Part shown: piece after piece, positions 25,639-33,939 of the stretch
Layout of the letters: each line of letters starts with the position of its first letter
How positions within the stretch are numbered: the first letter of the stretch is position 1
Program-made: the position numbers and the translations under genes
Notes under the pieces: generated by a model
The model's input: the letters and a program-made list of their open reading frames with translations, nothing else
Databases searched by the model: none
What the model was told of the DNA's origin: nothing
NCBI GenBank assembly: GCA_030057555.1
Contig: JASGUU010000069.1
Coordinates: 1-64,000 of the forward strand
DNA: 64,000 bases
Direction: 5' to 3'
DNA from: Bacillota bacterium
Lineage (GTDB): Bacteria > Bacillota > Clostridia > Saccharofermentanales > Fastidiosipilaceae

Positions 25639-27104
25639 GAGGGGCCTCCTTCTGTCGTTTCGGCTCCCAGGGGGCCCAGGACAATATGGCTGCCCGGCTC
25701 GTGCTGACAGATGTCGTTATAGCGGCGGCCGAGTTCGCGGGCCAGCAGGGCCTGTACGCGCGGGCCGCAGAAGCCGCCCTGGCAGCGGCCCATGCCGGCG
25801 CCCGCATGGCGTTTGACGGCATCGAGCGAGGTGGCCGGGACCGGGCCGTGGATGGCGGCGACGATTTCGGCCTCGGTGATCGTTTCGCAGCGGCAGATGA
25901 TGCGTCCCCAGGCGGGGTCGGCGGCGATCAGGCGGTTGCGCTCCTCGAGGTCGAGATCGCGGAAACGCACGCGCTTCCGGGTGCGGACGGCGTCGGGCCT
26001 GTCGGCGGACCGGATGCCGGCCGCCCGGAGCAGCTCCAGGGCGCGTTCGGCGATGGCCGGTGCCGCGCTCAGGCCCGGGGATTTGATGCCGGCGAGATTG
26101 ATGAAGGCCGGATCCAGCGGCGAGGCGGCGATGATGAAGTCATCGACATCACAGGCGGCGCGGATGCCGGCGAAGTTGCGGATGTTCTCATGCAGGGGCA
26201 GGGCAGGCAAAGAACGCCTGGCGGCCGCGGCCACCTCCGCGAGTCCGGCGGCGGTCGTCTCGACCGCGTGGCTGTCGTCGAGCAGCTCGGCGTTCGGGCC
26301 CACGATGAGGTTGCCGTGCACGGTGGGGGAGACGAGGACGCCTTTTCCCGCAGCGGTCGGACACTGAAAGAGGGTGTGGCGTGCAGCGCTGCCGGCGGAC
26401 TTGTCGAGCAGATAGTACTCGCCGCGGGTCGGCCGGCTGCCCCAGTCACTGCCCCCGAGGAGGCGGTGGACCCGGCCGGCCTCCACCCCAGCGGCATTGA
26501 CGATGCTGCGGCCGGTGAAGCTGCGGCCGTCTTCTGTCTCCACCGTGAACGTGCCGCCGGGCTCACCGCTGAGCCGGATGGCGGTCACGCGGGCGCCGAG
26601 CTCGAGGCGGGCGCCGTTTGCGATGGCATTCTCGGTCATGGCGAGCGTGAGCTCCCAGGGGTCGACGATGGCCGAGGTCGGGGCGTAGAGGGCTGCCGTC
26701 GCCTCCGGGGAGACGCCGGGCTCGAGCGCCCGCAGCTCCTCCTGTCCGACGATGCGGAGATCCGCAACGCCGTTCCGGCGCCCGCGCTCGAGCAGCAGCT
26801 CGAGATGGGCGCGGTCCGCCTGGTCAAAGCCCAGCACCAGCGCCCCGTTTTCGAGACGCGGGACATCGAGATCGGTGCAGATTTCGCGGTAGAGCTCCAC
26901 GCCGCGCACGTTCATCTCAGCCATCAGCGTGCCTGGTTCCGGGTCGAAGCCCGCATGCAGAATCGCCGAATTCGCCTTTGAAGCTCCGCAGGAGACGTCG
27001 TGCGCTGCTTCGAGCACCAGTACGCCGAGGCCGCGCAGGCTGGCCAGACGGGCGACAGCCGCTCCGATCACTCCGCAGCCAATGACGATGAGGTCGTAGT
27101 GCAT
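25635..27104 (-). CDS. FAD-dependent glycerol-3-phosphate dehydrogenase-like protein with [2Fe-2S] BFD domain
   Basis: A 489-residue protein; ATG 27104 is chosen because AGGGAGGA lies before it, although the frame is open to 27329. The DAO fold starts with LIVIGCGVIGAAVARL and contains VSCGASKANSAILHAGFD, typical of the GlpA-like subgroup. The C-terminal domain has CRC (about 410) and CQGGFC about 34 residues later, a BFD-like [2Fe-2S] site. It probably oxidises glycerol-3-phosphate to dihydroxyacetone phosphate using electrons passed to the next gene's product. It is transcribed divergently from glpK across a 110-base gap that must hold both promoters. Confidence 0.9.
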   Translation of the reverse strand: MHYDLIVIGCGVIGAAVARLASLRGLGVLVLEAAHDVSCGASKANSAILHAGFDPEPGTLMAEMNVRGVELYREICTDLDVPRLENGALVLGFDQADRAHLELLLERGRRNGVADLRIVGQEELRALEPGVSPEATAALYAPTSAIVDPWELTLAMTENAIANGARLELGARVTAIRLSGEPGGTFTVETEDGRSFTGRSIVNAAGVEAGRVHRLLGGSDWGSRPTRGEYYLLDKSAGSAARHTLFQCPTAAGKGVLVSPTVHGNLIVGPNAELLDDSHAVETTAAGLAEVAAAARRSLPALPLHENIRNFAGIRAACDVDDFIIAASPLDPAFINLAGIKSPGLSAAPAIAERALELLRAAGIRSADRPDAVRTRKRVRFRDLDLEERNRLIAADPAWGRIICRCETITEAEIVAAIHGPVPATSLDAVKRHAGAGMGRCQGGFCGPRVQALLARELGRRYNDICQHEPGSHIVLGPLGAETTEGGPS

Positions 27105-27214
27105 CGCAAAATCCTCCCTGATCCCAGCCGCGCGCAGTATATACTCATACCAGAGTCTGCATCTACTGGCGCGATTGTAGCACGCTGGAGACGAGACCGC
27201 GGGAGGTAGGGAAG

Positions 27215-28762
27215 ATGACGACGAATCAGAAACCGGGCCAGCCGCGCGCGATCCTCGCGATCGATCAGGGGACATCCTCGACGCGCGCCATCCTCTTCGA
27301 CCACGATAGTCGTATTCTGGGACAGGCACAGCAGGAGTTCACACAGTACTATCCCGCCCCCGGCCAGGTGGAGCATGATGCGGAAGAAATCTGGCAGAGC
27401 GTTGTGGCGACCGTGCAGGCCGTCCTGACCGGAACCGGCCTCGACTGGTCCGACATCGCAGCCTGCGGATTGACGAACCAGCGCGAGACGGTTGTCGTCT
27501 GGGAGCGTGAGAGCGGCCGCCCCATCGCTCCCGCCATCGTCTGGCAGTGCCGCCGTACGGCCGACGTCTGTCGGCAGTTGCAGGAGGACGGCTACGAGGC
27601 ACTGGTGCGTGAACGCAGCGGCCTCGAGATCGATGCCTATTTCTCGGCGACGAAGCTTGCCTGGCTGCTCGACCACGTGCCGGGCGCCCGCGCCCGGGCC
27701 GAGGCCGGCGAGCTGCTGGGCGGCACCATCGACAGCTGGCTGATCTGGAAGCTCAGCGGCGGCCGGGTCCACGCCAGCGACTTCACAAACGCGGCGCGCA
27801 CGCTCCTGCTCGACATCCGCCGTCTTGACTGGGATGAGGAACTGCTCCGACTCTTCCGGGTGCCGCGGCAGATTCTGCCTGAACTGCGGGCTTCGGGCTC
27901 GGTTTTTGCAGAGATCAACTGTAAAGAGCTGGGGGCGGATGGTGTTCCCATCAGTGGTGTGGCCGGTGATCAACAGGCTGCGCTCTACGGGCAGCTGGGT
28001 TTCGAACCGGGAGCGGTGAAGGCGACCTATGGGACCGGGGCCTTTATTCTGCAGTCGACCGGCAGCGTGGCTGTGGCCAGCGAAAGCCGTCTGCTGACGA
28101 CCGTGGCCGCTTTCCGCGAGGGGGAGGCGCCGGCCTATGCGCTGGAGGGTTCAGTGTTTAATGCCGGTTCGACGATCCAGTGGCTGCGTGATGAGCTCGG
28201 CCTGATCGCGTCGAGTCCGGTGTGCGACCGCCTGGCCGAGACGGTGGCCGATGCGGGCGGGGTGCGGATGGTGCCGGCCTTTACCGGGCTGGGGGCGCCC
28301 TGGTGGGAGCCCGACGCGCGCGGTGTCTTCCTGGGCTTGAGCCGTGGAACGGGGCGGGCAGAGATCTGCCGCGCGGTGCTCGAGAGCATCGCCCAGCAGG
28401 TGTCCGATGTCTGCCTCGCGATGGCGCATGATAGCGGGCGGGCGCTGGGGACGCTGCGTGTCGACGGGGGCGCGAGCCGCAGCGACGTGATGCTGCAGTA
28501 TCAGGCGGATCTGCTGGGTGCCGTGATCGAGCGGCCCGAGGTGATCGAGACGACGGCGCTGGGGGCGGCGTATCTGGCCGGCCTGACGGTGGGCTTCTGG
28601 ACAGATGTGGATGAGATCCAGGGCAGCTGGCAGCTGGGGCGGCGTTTCGAGCCGCAGCGGGATGCGGCCTGGCGGGAGCGGGAGCGGAGGGCCTGGCTGG
28701 ATGCGGTCGCGGCGGTGCGTTTTGATGCGAAACGGCGGCGGGAGCGGCATGAGGCCGGGTGA
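27215..28762 (+). CDS. glpK: Glycerol kinase
   Basis: A 515-residue FGGY kinase that phosphorylates glycerol with ATP; the product feeds the divergent dehydrogenase. ATG follows GGGAGGTAGG. Motifs: AIDQGTSSTRAILFD at the N-terminus, CGLTNQRETVVVWE, GTIDSWLIWKLSGG, ATYGTGAFIL and LRVDGGASRSDVMLQYQADLLG. It is slightly longer than usual because of a basic C-terminus (KRRRERHEAG). No glycerol facilitator gene is present in the window. The site of HPr phosphorylation was not determined. Copy R2 of the dispersed repeat begins 38 bases after the stop. Confidence 0.97.
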   Translation: MTTNQKPGQPRAILAIDQGTSSTRAILFDHDSRILGQAQQEFTQYYPAPGQVEHDAEEIWQSVVATVQAVLTGTGLDWSDIAACGLTNQRETVVVWERESGRPIAPAIVWQCRRTADVCRQLQEDGYEALVRERSGLEIDAYFSATKLAWLLDHVPGARARAEAGELLGGTIDSWLIWKLSGGRVHASDFTNAARTLLLDIRRLDWDEELLRLFRVPRQILPELRASGSVFAEINCKELGADGVPISGVAGDQQAALYGQLGFEPGAVKATYGTGAFILQSTGSVAVASESRLLTTVAAFREGEAPAYALEGSVFNAGSTIQWLRDELGLIASSPVCDRLAETVADAGGVRMVPAFTGLGAPWWEPDARGVFLGLSRGTGRAEICRAVLESIAQQVSDVCLAMAHDSGRALGTLRVDGGASRSDVMLQYQADLLGAVIERPEVIETTALGAAYLAGLTVGFWTDVDEIQGSWQLGRRFEPQRDAAWRERERRAWLDAVAAVRFDAKRRRERHEAG

Positions 28763-28799
28763 ATGATATATGGGTGAAGGGTCACCTGTATGGTACTTT

Positions 28800-29012
28800 G
28801 CCTGCTGCATAAAGGGTTTGTGAGCAGGAATGCAACTTATCCACGGGTAACCGTGTATAAGTTGGCATTTTGAGCCTGAAACCACCACTCAAAGCAGGTT
28901 TTGTTGTAAAAATTCGGGTTGTGCTGTGCCGAAACATGCATAAGTCGCTTTTTTGAGCACTGCATAATGTACCCAGTTCGAAGGATGCTGTTTTCCATGG
29001 TCAAAGCAGCAG
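28800..29012 (+). repeat. Dispersed repeat R2 (about 213 bp)
   Basis: Aligns end to end with R1 at 4051-4263. The internal hairpin is best preserved here: AACTTATCCACGG pairs with CCGTGTATAAGTT (28834-28863), 12 of 13 positions matching. R1 keeps the central CACGG/CCGTG stem with changes in the outer stem. It lies in the otherwise empty gap 28763-29131 after glpK, where I see no gene. Confidence 0.75.
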
Positions 29013-29131
29013 ACAGCAGGTGTTCTGGTCGGTCGGGAAGATGGATATCCAGATGGAGTCGTGGATTCTGGCCTGGACGAGAAGCGGGCCCTGATGCCCG
29101 GGCAGCCCGATTCCGGACGTTTATGGTGGCG

Positions 29132-30154
29132 TCAGGCTGACTGGATATCGCCGCAGACAGGTTCGCGGAAGCGGCGGGCGACCTCGGCAGGATCGCGGTA
29201 GCGCCCCAGCAGGGTGATGAGCTTGGCGACGCAGCTCTCCGTCGTCATGTCAAAGGCCGGCACCGCGCCGCGCTCAAGCACGCTGCGCCCGACGGCGTAG
29301 CGGCGGAAATCGCTGCGTTCGTAGAGACACTGGCTGCCAACCACGACGACGAGGCCGGCGGCGATGAGGGATTCGAGGGCGGTGAGGAGATTGCGGCGCA
29401 GCTCGTGGACGCCGCCGATGCCGAAGGCCTCGAGGACAAGAGCGCGGCAGCCGCGGGCGGGCAGCGCTTCGAGGAGGCCGGGGTCGAAGCCGGGGCTGAG
29501 CTTGAGCACCATGACGGAGGCGTCGACGGCGTCTTCGAGGCGGAATGGCCCGTTGACAGGCGGGGGCAGGCACGAGTGGTCCAGAACCAGGCCATCGCCG
29601 CCGATGTGGCCGACGATCGGGTGGTTGATGCTCTCGAAGGCTGCGAAGCCGGTCGTGCGGACCTTGACCGCCCGGGTGCCGAGCAGGATTTGCCGGTCAA
29701 AGGCGAGAAAGACGCCCGGCACCCCGCTCGTCGCCATCGCGAGGGCGGCGGCGAGATTGGCAGTGGCATCACTGAGCGGGTCCGTGATCGGCAGCTGCGA
29801 GCCGGTCAACACGACCGGGAGCGGCAGGTTGACGAGCATGTAGGAGAGAGCGGCGGCCGTGTAGGCCATCGTGTCGGTGCCGTGGGTGATGACGATGCCG
29901 ACAGGCGGCCGCGGACTGGTGAGCGCCCGTGCCACCGCCCGCGCCATGATCTGCCACTCCTCGGGCTGGATGTTGGAGCTGTCGAGGTTGAGCAGATCCT
30001 CAATTTCAATGTCGTAGTGAAGCAGGGCGGACTGGCAGTAACGCAGGATCTCCGCGCCGCCAAAGCCGGGTACCAGCCCGTGCGCCGAAGGCACCGAGGC
30101 AATCGTGCCGCCGGTCGCGATGAGGTGGACGGTTCCGCCTGATTTCGCTTCCAT
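29132..30154 (-). CDS. ansA: L-asparaginase, type I-like (cytoplasmic)
   Basis: A 340-residue enzyme that hydrolyses asparagine to aspartate and ammonia. The start is at 30154 with GGAGGG just upstream. The first active-site motif LIATGGTIAS has the nucleophile T17, and VITHGTDTMAYTAAALS holds the second Thr-Asp pair. The catalytic lysine region is represented by TRAVKVRTTGFAAFESIN. There is no signal peptide, so it is cytoplasmic (type I-like). It is monocistronic, between the R2 repeat and the two-unit 71-bp array. Confidence 0.93.
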   Translation of the reverse strand: MEAKSGGTVHLIATGGTIASVPSAHGLVPGFGGAEILRYCQSALLHYDIEIEDLLNLDSSNIQPEEWQIMARAVARALTSPRPPVGIVITHGTDTMAYTAAALSYMLVNLPLPVVLTGSQLPITDPLSDATANLAAALAMATSGVPGVFLAFDRQILLGTRAVKVRTTGFAAFESINHPIVGHIGGDGLVLDHSCLPPPVNGPFRLEDAVDASVMVLKLSPGFDPGLLEALPARGCRALVLEAFGIGGVHELRRNLLTALESLIAAGLVVVVGSQCLYERSDFRRYAVGRSVLERGAVPAFDMTTESCVAKLITLLGRYRDPAEVARRFREPVCGDIQSA

Positions 30155-30559
30155 GGTTTTTCCCTCCTGATCCGGCCTTCTTTTCTTCGAGTATGCCTCA
30201 GATGGAAGTGCCTGTGGCCCTGACGGGTGTCATTTTCCATGCCGGCATGACCGCAAGTGATTTGAGTGGTCAGGATGGGGAGAAATCCAAATTATATTTT
30301 GGCAAAGTCCCGATCCTGACCAGAAACGGGGCATTCGTGGTCAGGATGAGGAGAAATCCAAATTGTATTTTGGCAAAGTCCCGATCCTGACCAGCTGCGG
30401 TTTCGAGGCGGCCAAAACACGCTGGAATTTAAAACCCCTTTTTGTGAGCTCCCCCTGGACGCCATCTTGACCCGTGGGAAGCCAGGAGCAGCTGGTGGAC
30501 AGCGGTGCTGAACCCGACCCGGACCCCCAAGCCTGCCAATCGGTGATAAACTACATAGC
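30155..30559. other. Intergenic region with a two-unit 71-bp array
   Basis: Contains the variant 71-bp array at 30270-30394 and otherwise no gene. The plus-strand end of the region should contain the promoter of the nine-gene operon; GATAAACT near 30549 is a possible -10. I looked for a preQ1 riboswitch before the QueT gene and found none. Confidence 0.5.
30270..30394. repeat. 71-bp palindromic array, variant type B, two units
   Basis: Units start at 30270 and 30341, again exactly 71 bases apart. The unit is diverged from the 21.5-kb type but keeps the design: TCAGGAT pairs with ATCCTGA as outer arms (seven pairs), inner CCAAA pairs with TTTGG, and TGACCAGAAAC links the units. The second unit is incomplete. 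No longer flanking homology with the other two loci was seen. Confidence 0.85.
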
Positions 30560-31168
30560 ATGTTAAAGCAAAGACCCAAACCGCAGAGCCGGGAAGGTGT
30601 GGCATCCCCGGCCCTCACTGTCCCCGGCCTCGCCCGTGCCGGCATCATAGCCGCCCTCTATGTCGTGCTGACCATGGCCTTCCTGCCGGTCAGCTTTGGC
30701 ATCGTCCAGTTCCGCGTCTCCGAAGTGCTGATGCTGCTGACCGCCCTTGTCCCCGGCGCCGTCCCCGGCGTCACTGTCGGCTGCTTCCTCGCCAACATCC
30801 TCGGCCAGCAGGGCATCGTCGACATCGTTGGCGGCACACTGGCGACCGCCATCGCAGCCCTCGCGACCGCACGCCTCGCCCGCCAGATCGCGGCCCCCCG
30901 CCTGCTCACCAGCCTGCAGCTGCGCCCGCCTTTCGACACCCGCGCGCTCGGCCTGTTCACGCTGCCCCTGCCCACCATCCTCGCGAACGGGCTCATCGTC
31001 GGCAGCTACCTGCCGCTGCTGCTGCTCGAGAACCCGACCATCCCGGCCTGGCTCGCCGCCATGGGCAGCGTTGCCCTCGGCGAGGCGTTTGTCCTTTATG
31101 TCCTCGGCCTGCCGCTGCTGGTCCTCTTCGGCCGCCTGGCCCGGCCGCACGCCGGATACGCCCGATGA
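30560..31168 (+). CDS. queT: QueT-family ECF transporter S component
   Basis: A 202-residue membrane protein with about six hydrophobic segments. ALYVVLTMAFLPVSFG followed by VQFRVSEVLMLLTAL is the QueT family hallmark, indicating uptake of a queuosine precursor through an ECF module encoded elsewhere. Assignment rests on the family. The N-terminal 25 residues are hydrophilic. It is the first gene of a nine-gene operon; the following gene starts in an ATGA overlap. No preQ1 riboswitch was recognised upstream. Confidence 0.88.
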   Translation: MLKQRPKPQSREGVASPALTVPGLARAGIIAALYVVLTMAFLPVSFGIVQFRVSEVLMLLTALVPGAVPGVTVGCFLANILGQQGIVDIVGGTLATAIAALATARLARQIAAPRLLTSLQLRPPFDTRALGLFTLPLPTILANGLIVGSYLPLLLLENPTIPAWLAAMGSVALGEAFVLYVLGLPLLVLFGRLARPHAGYAR

Positions 31169-31788
31169 CGCACTACTTCGATCCTGAACCCGCGACGCCC
31201 TCCGAGCCGCGCCACTACGACCTCGACTTCGACGGCCGCCACTTCCTCATCCACAGCGACCGCGGCGTCTTCTCGCACCGCCGCCTCGATGACGGCAGCC
31301 GCCTCCTGCTCGAAGCCGTAACCGCCGACCTCCGTGCCGACGGCATCCATGAAGGTGAGCTGCTCGACCTCGGCTGCGGCGTCGGTGTCCTCGGCATCGT
31401 GCTCAAACGCGTCTTTCCCGGCTTTGCCCTGACGCTCAGTGACGTCAACGCCCGCGCCCTCGAGCTCACGCGCACAAATCTCGAGGAGAACGGCATCCGC
31501 TATGCCACGGTGCTCGCCTCGGACGGCTGGGAAGCCCTCGCCGACCGCCGCTTTGACATCATCGTCACCAATCCCCCGATCCGCGCGGGCAAGTCCACGG
31601 TCCTCCGCCTCCTCGACGGCGCCGCCGACCATCTCAGCCCCGCAGGCCGCCTCTATCTCGTCATCGGCAAAAAGCAGGGCGCCCCATCCTACGCCCGCCA
31701 TCTCGAAACCCGTTATTCCGCGGTCGACCGCATCGCCCGTCGTCAGGGCTTCGCGGTCTATCGCTGTCAAAAAGGAGAATCAACATGA
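31165..31788 (+). CDS. Class I SAM-dependent methyltransferase, RsmC-like
   Basis: A 207-residue single-domain methyltransferase. The SAM site is LLDLGCGVGVLGIVL (about 66-80), the acidic loop is SDVNARALELTRTN, and the catalytic NPP motif reads IIVTNPPIRAGK, as in the RsmC/YbiN-like group that methylates rRNA guanine N2. It lacks the N-terminal pseudo-methyltransferase half of E. coli RsmC, as is usual for the short Bacillota proteins. It overlaps both neighbours by four bases. Target RNA not proven. Confidence 0.9.
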   Translation: MTHYFDPEPATPSEPRHYDLDFDGRHFLIHSDRGVFSHRRLDDGSRLLLEAVTADLRADGIHEGELLDLGCGVGVLGIVLKRVFPGFALTLSDVNARALELTRTNLEENGIRYATVLASDGWEALADRRFDIIVTNPPIRAGKSTVLRLLDGAADHLSPAGRLYLVIGKKQGAPSYARHLETRYSAVDRIARRQGFAVYRCQKGEST

Positions 31789-32666
31789 CCGACTGCCAGA
31801 CCTGCGCCGCCCGCGGTGAATGCCCCTCCGCCTCCGACCCCGGCGCCGAATGCCCCTCGCAGCAGAACGCCCAGGCCCGGGGACCTGAGCTCGCCCGGCT
31901 GCATCCGGCCGCCAGCATCCGCCGCGTCTTTGCCATCGCCAGCGGCAAGGGCGGCGTCGGCAAATCCACCGTCACCGCTCTCCTCGCCGTCTCCCTCGCC
32001 CGCCAGGGCCTCAGCGTCGGCATCCTCGACGCCGACCTCACCGGCCCCTCGATCCCGCAGGCCTTCGGCATACTCGACCGTGCCACGGGCACGGGCGACG
32101 GCATCCTCCCGGTCCGCACCCGCACCGGCATCCAGCTGATGTCGATCAACCTCCTGCTCGAGAATCCGGAGCAGCCCGTCGTCTGGCGCGGCCCCGTTCT
32201 CGCCCAGGTTGTCTCGCAGTTCTACTCCGAGGTCATCTGGCAGGATGTCGATGTCCTGCTCATCGATCTGCCGCCGGGCACGGGCGACGTCCCCCTCACG
32301 GTCTTCCAGTCCCTGCCGCTGACCGGCCTGGTCATGGTGGCGACACCGCAGGACCTTGTTCGCATGATTGTTGCCAAGGCCGGCCACATGGCCGAACTCC
32401 TCAACATCCCTCTGCTCGGTCTCATCGAGAACATGAGCGGCTGCCCCTGCCCACACTGCGGCGAGATGCTCTATCCCTTCGGCAAAGGCCGCGCCGAAGA
32501 CGCCGCTCTCCAGCTCGGCGTACCGCTGCTGGCTCAGCTGCCCATCAACCCCGAGATCACCCGCCTCGTGGATGCCGGGGCGATTGAGGAGGTGCCCGGC
32601 GACCCGCTCGAACCGGTGAGCGACCTGCTGCTCACGCTCAGCGTCCGCATGGAATCAGACGGGTGA
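31785..32666 (+). CDS. mrp: Mrp/ApbC-family iron-sulfur carrier ATPase
   Basis: A 293-residue P-loop protein, probably cytoplasmic and dimeric, that loads Fe-S clusters onto target proteins. The N-terminus has four cysteines (C4, C7, C13, C23), the deviant Walker A is SGKGGVGKST, and GILDADLTGPSIPQAFG and LIDLPPGTGDV follow. The bridging cluster site is CPCPHCG. The cysteine-rich N-terminus resembles the Nbp35-like variant. It starts in an ATGA overlap with the methyltransferase and ends in a GTGA overlap with the IspF-like gene. Confidence 0.93.
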   Translation: MTDCQTCAARGECPSASDPGAECPSQQNAQARGPELARLHPAASIRRVFAIASGKGGVGKSTVTALLAVSLARQGLSVGILDADLTGPSIPQAFGILDRATGTGDGILPVRTRTGIQLMSINLLLENPEQPVVWRGPVLAQVVSQFYSEVIWQDVDVLLIDLPPGTGDVPLTVFQSLPLTGLVMVATPQDLVRMIVAKAGHMAELLNIPLLGLIENMSGCPCPHCGEMLYPFGKGRAEDAALQLGVPLLAQLPINPEITRLVDAGAIEEVPGDPLEPVSDLLLTLSVRMESDG

Positions 32667-33175
32667 TCACGCGCTGCGCCATCGGGCAGGACTCCCACCG
32701 CTTCGCCGCTCCCGACAGCGGCCGGCCGCTGCGACTGGCCGGTATCACCATCCCCGGCTGCCCCGGGCTTGAGGGGAATTCGGACGCCGATGTCATCCTG
32801 CATGCCGTGACGAATGCCGTCTCGGGCATCACCGGCCGCAACATCCTCGGCCGTGTCGCCGACGAACTCTGCCGCTCGGGGATCACGGACAGCAGTGCCT
32901 ACCTGAAGCTGGCACTTGAAGATTTATACCAAAAGCCCGGCCGCCGACCGCTCCATCTTTCGGTTTCCGTAGAGGCCCGCCGCCCGCTCCTGGCACCCCA
33001 CATCCCCGCGATGCGCGCCGCCCTCGCCCGGCTGCTGGGGCTGACCGAAGCCGACATCGGCCTGACCGCGACGAGCGGCGAGGGCCTGACGGGGCCCGGC
33101 CGCGGCGAGGGGATCGCCGTGCTGGCCATCCTGACAGTAGTGGAGGACCCATGCGACTCGTTTCCTGGAATGTAA
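32663..33175 (+). CDS. ispF: IspF-like 2-C-methyl-D-erythritol 2,4-cyclodiphosphate synthase, divergent
   Basis: A 170-residue protein starting with GTG. The IspF fold is visible: GQDSHRF has the metal ligands D10 and H12, and DADVILHA has H47. The substrate-binding AHSDGD of E. coli is GNSDAD here, LTDA is VTNA, the DIGKLFPDTD loop is replaced by NILGRVADEL, and TTTEKLGFTGRGEGIA is ATSGEGLTGPGRGEGIA. I have the impression that similar proteins occur in other Clostridia. The role in isoprenoid synthesis is supported by ispD in the same operon, but the altered active site leaves this uncertain. Confidence 0.85.
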   Translation: MITRCAIGQDSHRFAAPDSGRPLRLAGITIPGCPGLEGNSDADVILHAVTNAVSGITGRNILGRVADELCRSGITDSSAYLKLALEDLYQKPGRRPLHLSVSVEARRPLLAPHIPAMRAALARLLGLTEADIGLTATSGEGLTGPGRGEGIAVLAILTVVEDPCDSFPGM

Positions 33176-33939
33176 ACGGCCTCAGGGCCATCATGAAGAA
33201 GGACTTCCCCGAACAGTTCCGGCGCTTCGACGCCGATATTCTCGGCCTGCAGGAGATCAAGCTGCAGGAGGGGCAGATCGATTTTGCCCCGGAGGGCTAC
33301 CATGCCTTCTGGAATTATGCGGCCCGGCCCGGCTATTCCGGGACGGCCGTCTTCACGAAACCCGAGCCCCTGGCGGTCCACTACGGCCTCGGCATCGAGG
33401 AGCACGACCAGGAGGGGCGGGTCATCACGCTCGAGTTTGAGACCTGGTTCTTCATCACCGTCTATACCCCGAATGCCCAGGACGGCCTGCGCCGCATCGA
33501 CTACCGCGAAGCCTGGGAGGATGCCTTCCGCGCCTACGTGGTCGAGCTCGACCGCCGGAAGCCGGTCGTCATCTGCGGCGACCTCAATGTCGCCAACGAG
33601 CCTATCGATCTCGCGAACCCGGAGGCCAATGTCGGCAACGCCGGTTTCAGCGACGAGGAGCGGGCAAAGTTCAAGCTCCTGCTGGCCGCCGGCTTTGTCG
33701 ACAGCTTCCGTCACTTCTATCCTGATGCCGCAGACCGCTACACCTGGTGGAGCTACCGCACGCGGGCGCGCAGCCGCAATGTCGGCTGGCGCATAGACTA
33801 CTTTGTCTGCTCCGAACGCCTGATGCCCCATGTCCGTGAAGCCGGCATTCTCGACGAAGAGATGGGCTCGGACCACTGTCCGGTGACGCTCGTACTCGAC
33901 CCGCCGGACGTGCTGCTGCCGCGGGAGCCGCAGGACTAG
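33151..33939 (+). CDS. xth: Exodeoxyribonuclease III
   Basis: A 262-residue AP endonuclease and 3'-5' exonuclease for DNA base excision repair. Motifs in order: LVSWNVNGLRA, LGLQEIKLQE (metal Glu), YSGTAVFTK, ICGDLNVANEPIDL (catalytic Asp/Asn), RIDYFVCS and the C-terminal GSDHCPVTL (catalytic His). Length is normal. ATG lies inside the ispF 3' end, an overlap of 25 bases, and the stop is immediately followed by the radA start, so it is translationally coupled on both sides. Confidence 0.95.
   Translation: MRLVSWNVNGLRAIMKKDFPEQFRRFDADILGLQEIKLQEGQIDFAPEGYHAFWNYAARPGYSGTAVFTKPEPLAVHYGLGIEEHDQEGRVITLEFETWFFITVYTPNAQDGLRRIDYREAWEDAFRAYVVELDRRKPVVICGDLNVANEPIDLANPEANVGNAGFSDEERAKFKLLLAAGFVDSFRHFYPDAADRYTWWSYRTRARSRNVGWRIDYFVCSERLMPHVREAGILDEEMGSDHCPVTLVLDPPDVLLPREPQD

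Noticed and set aside
30400-30559. PreQ1 riboswitch before queT
   Set aside because: No matching P1 stem, cytidine pocket or A-rich tail pattern could be drawn.
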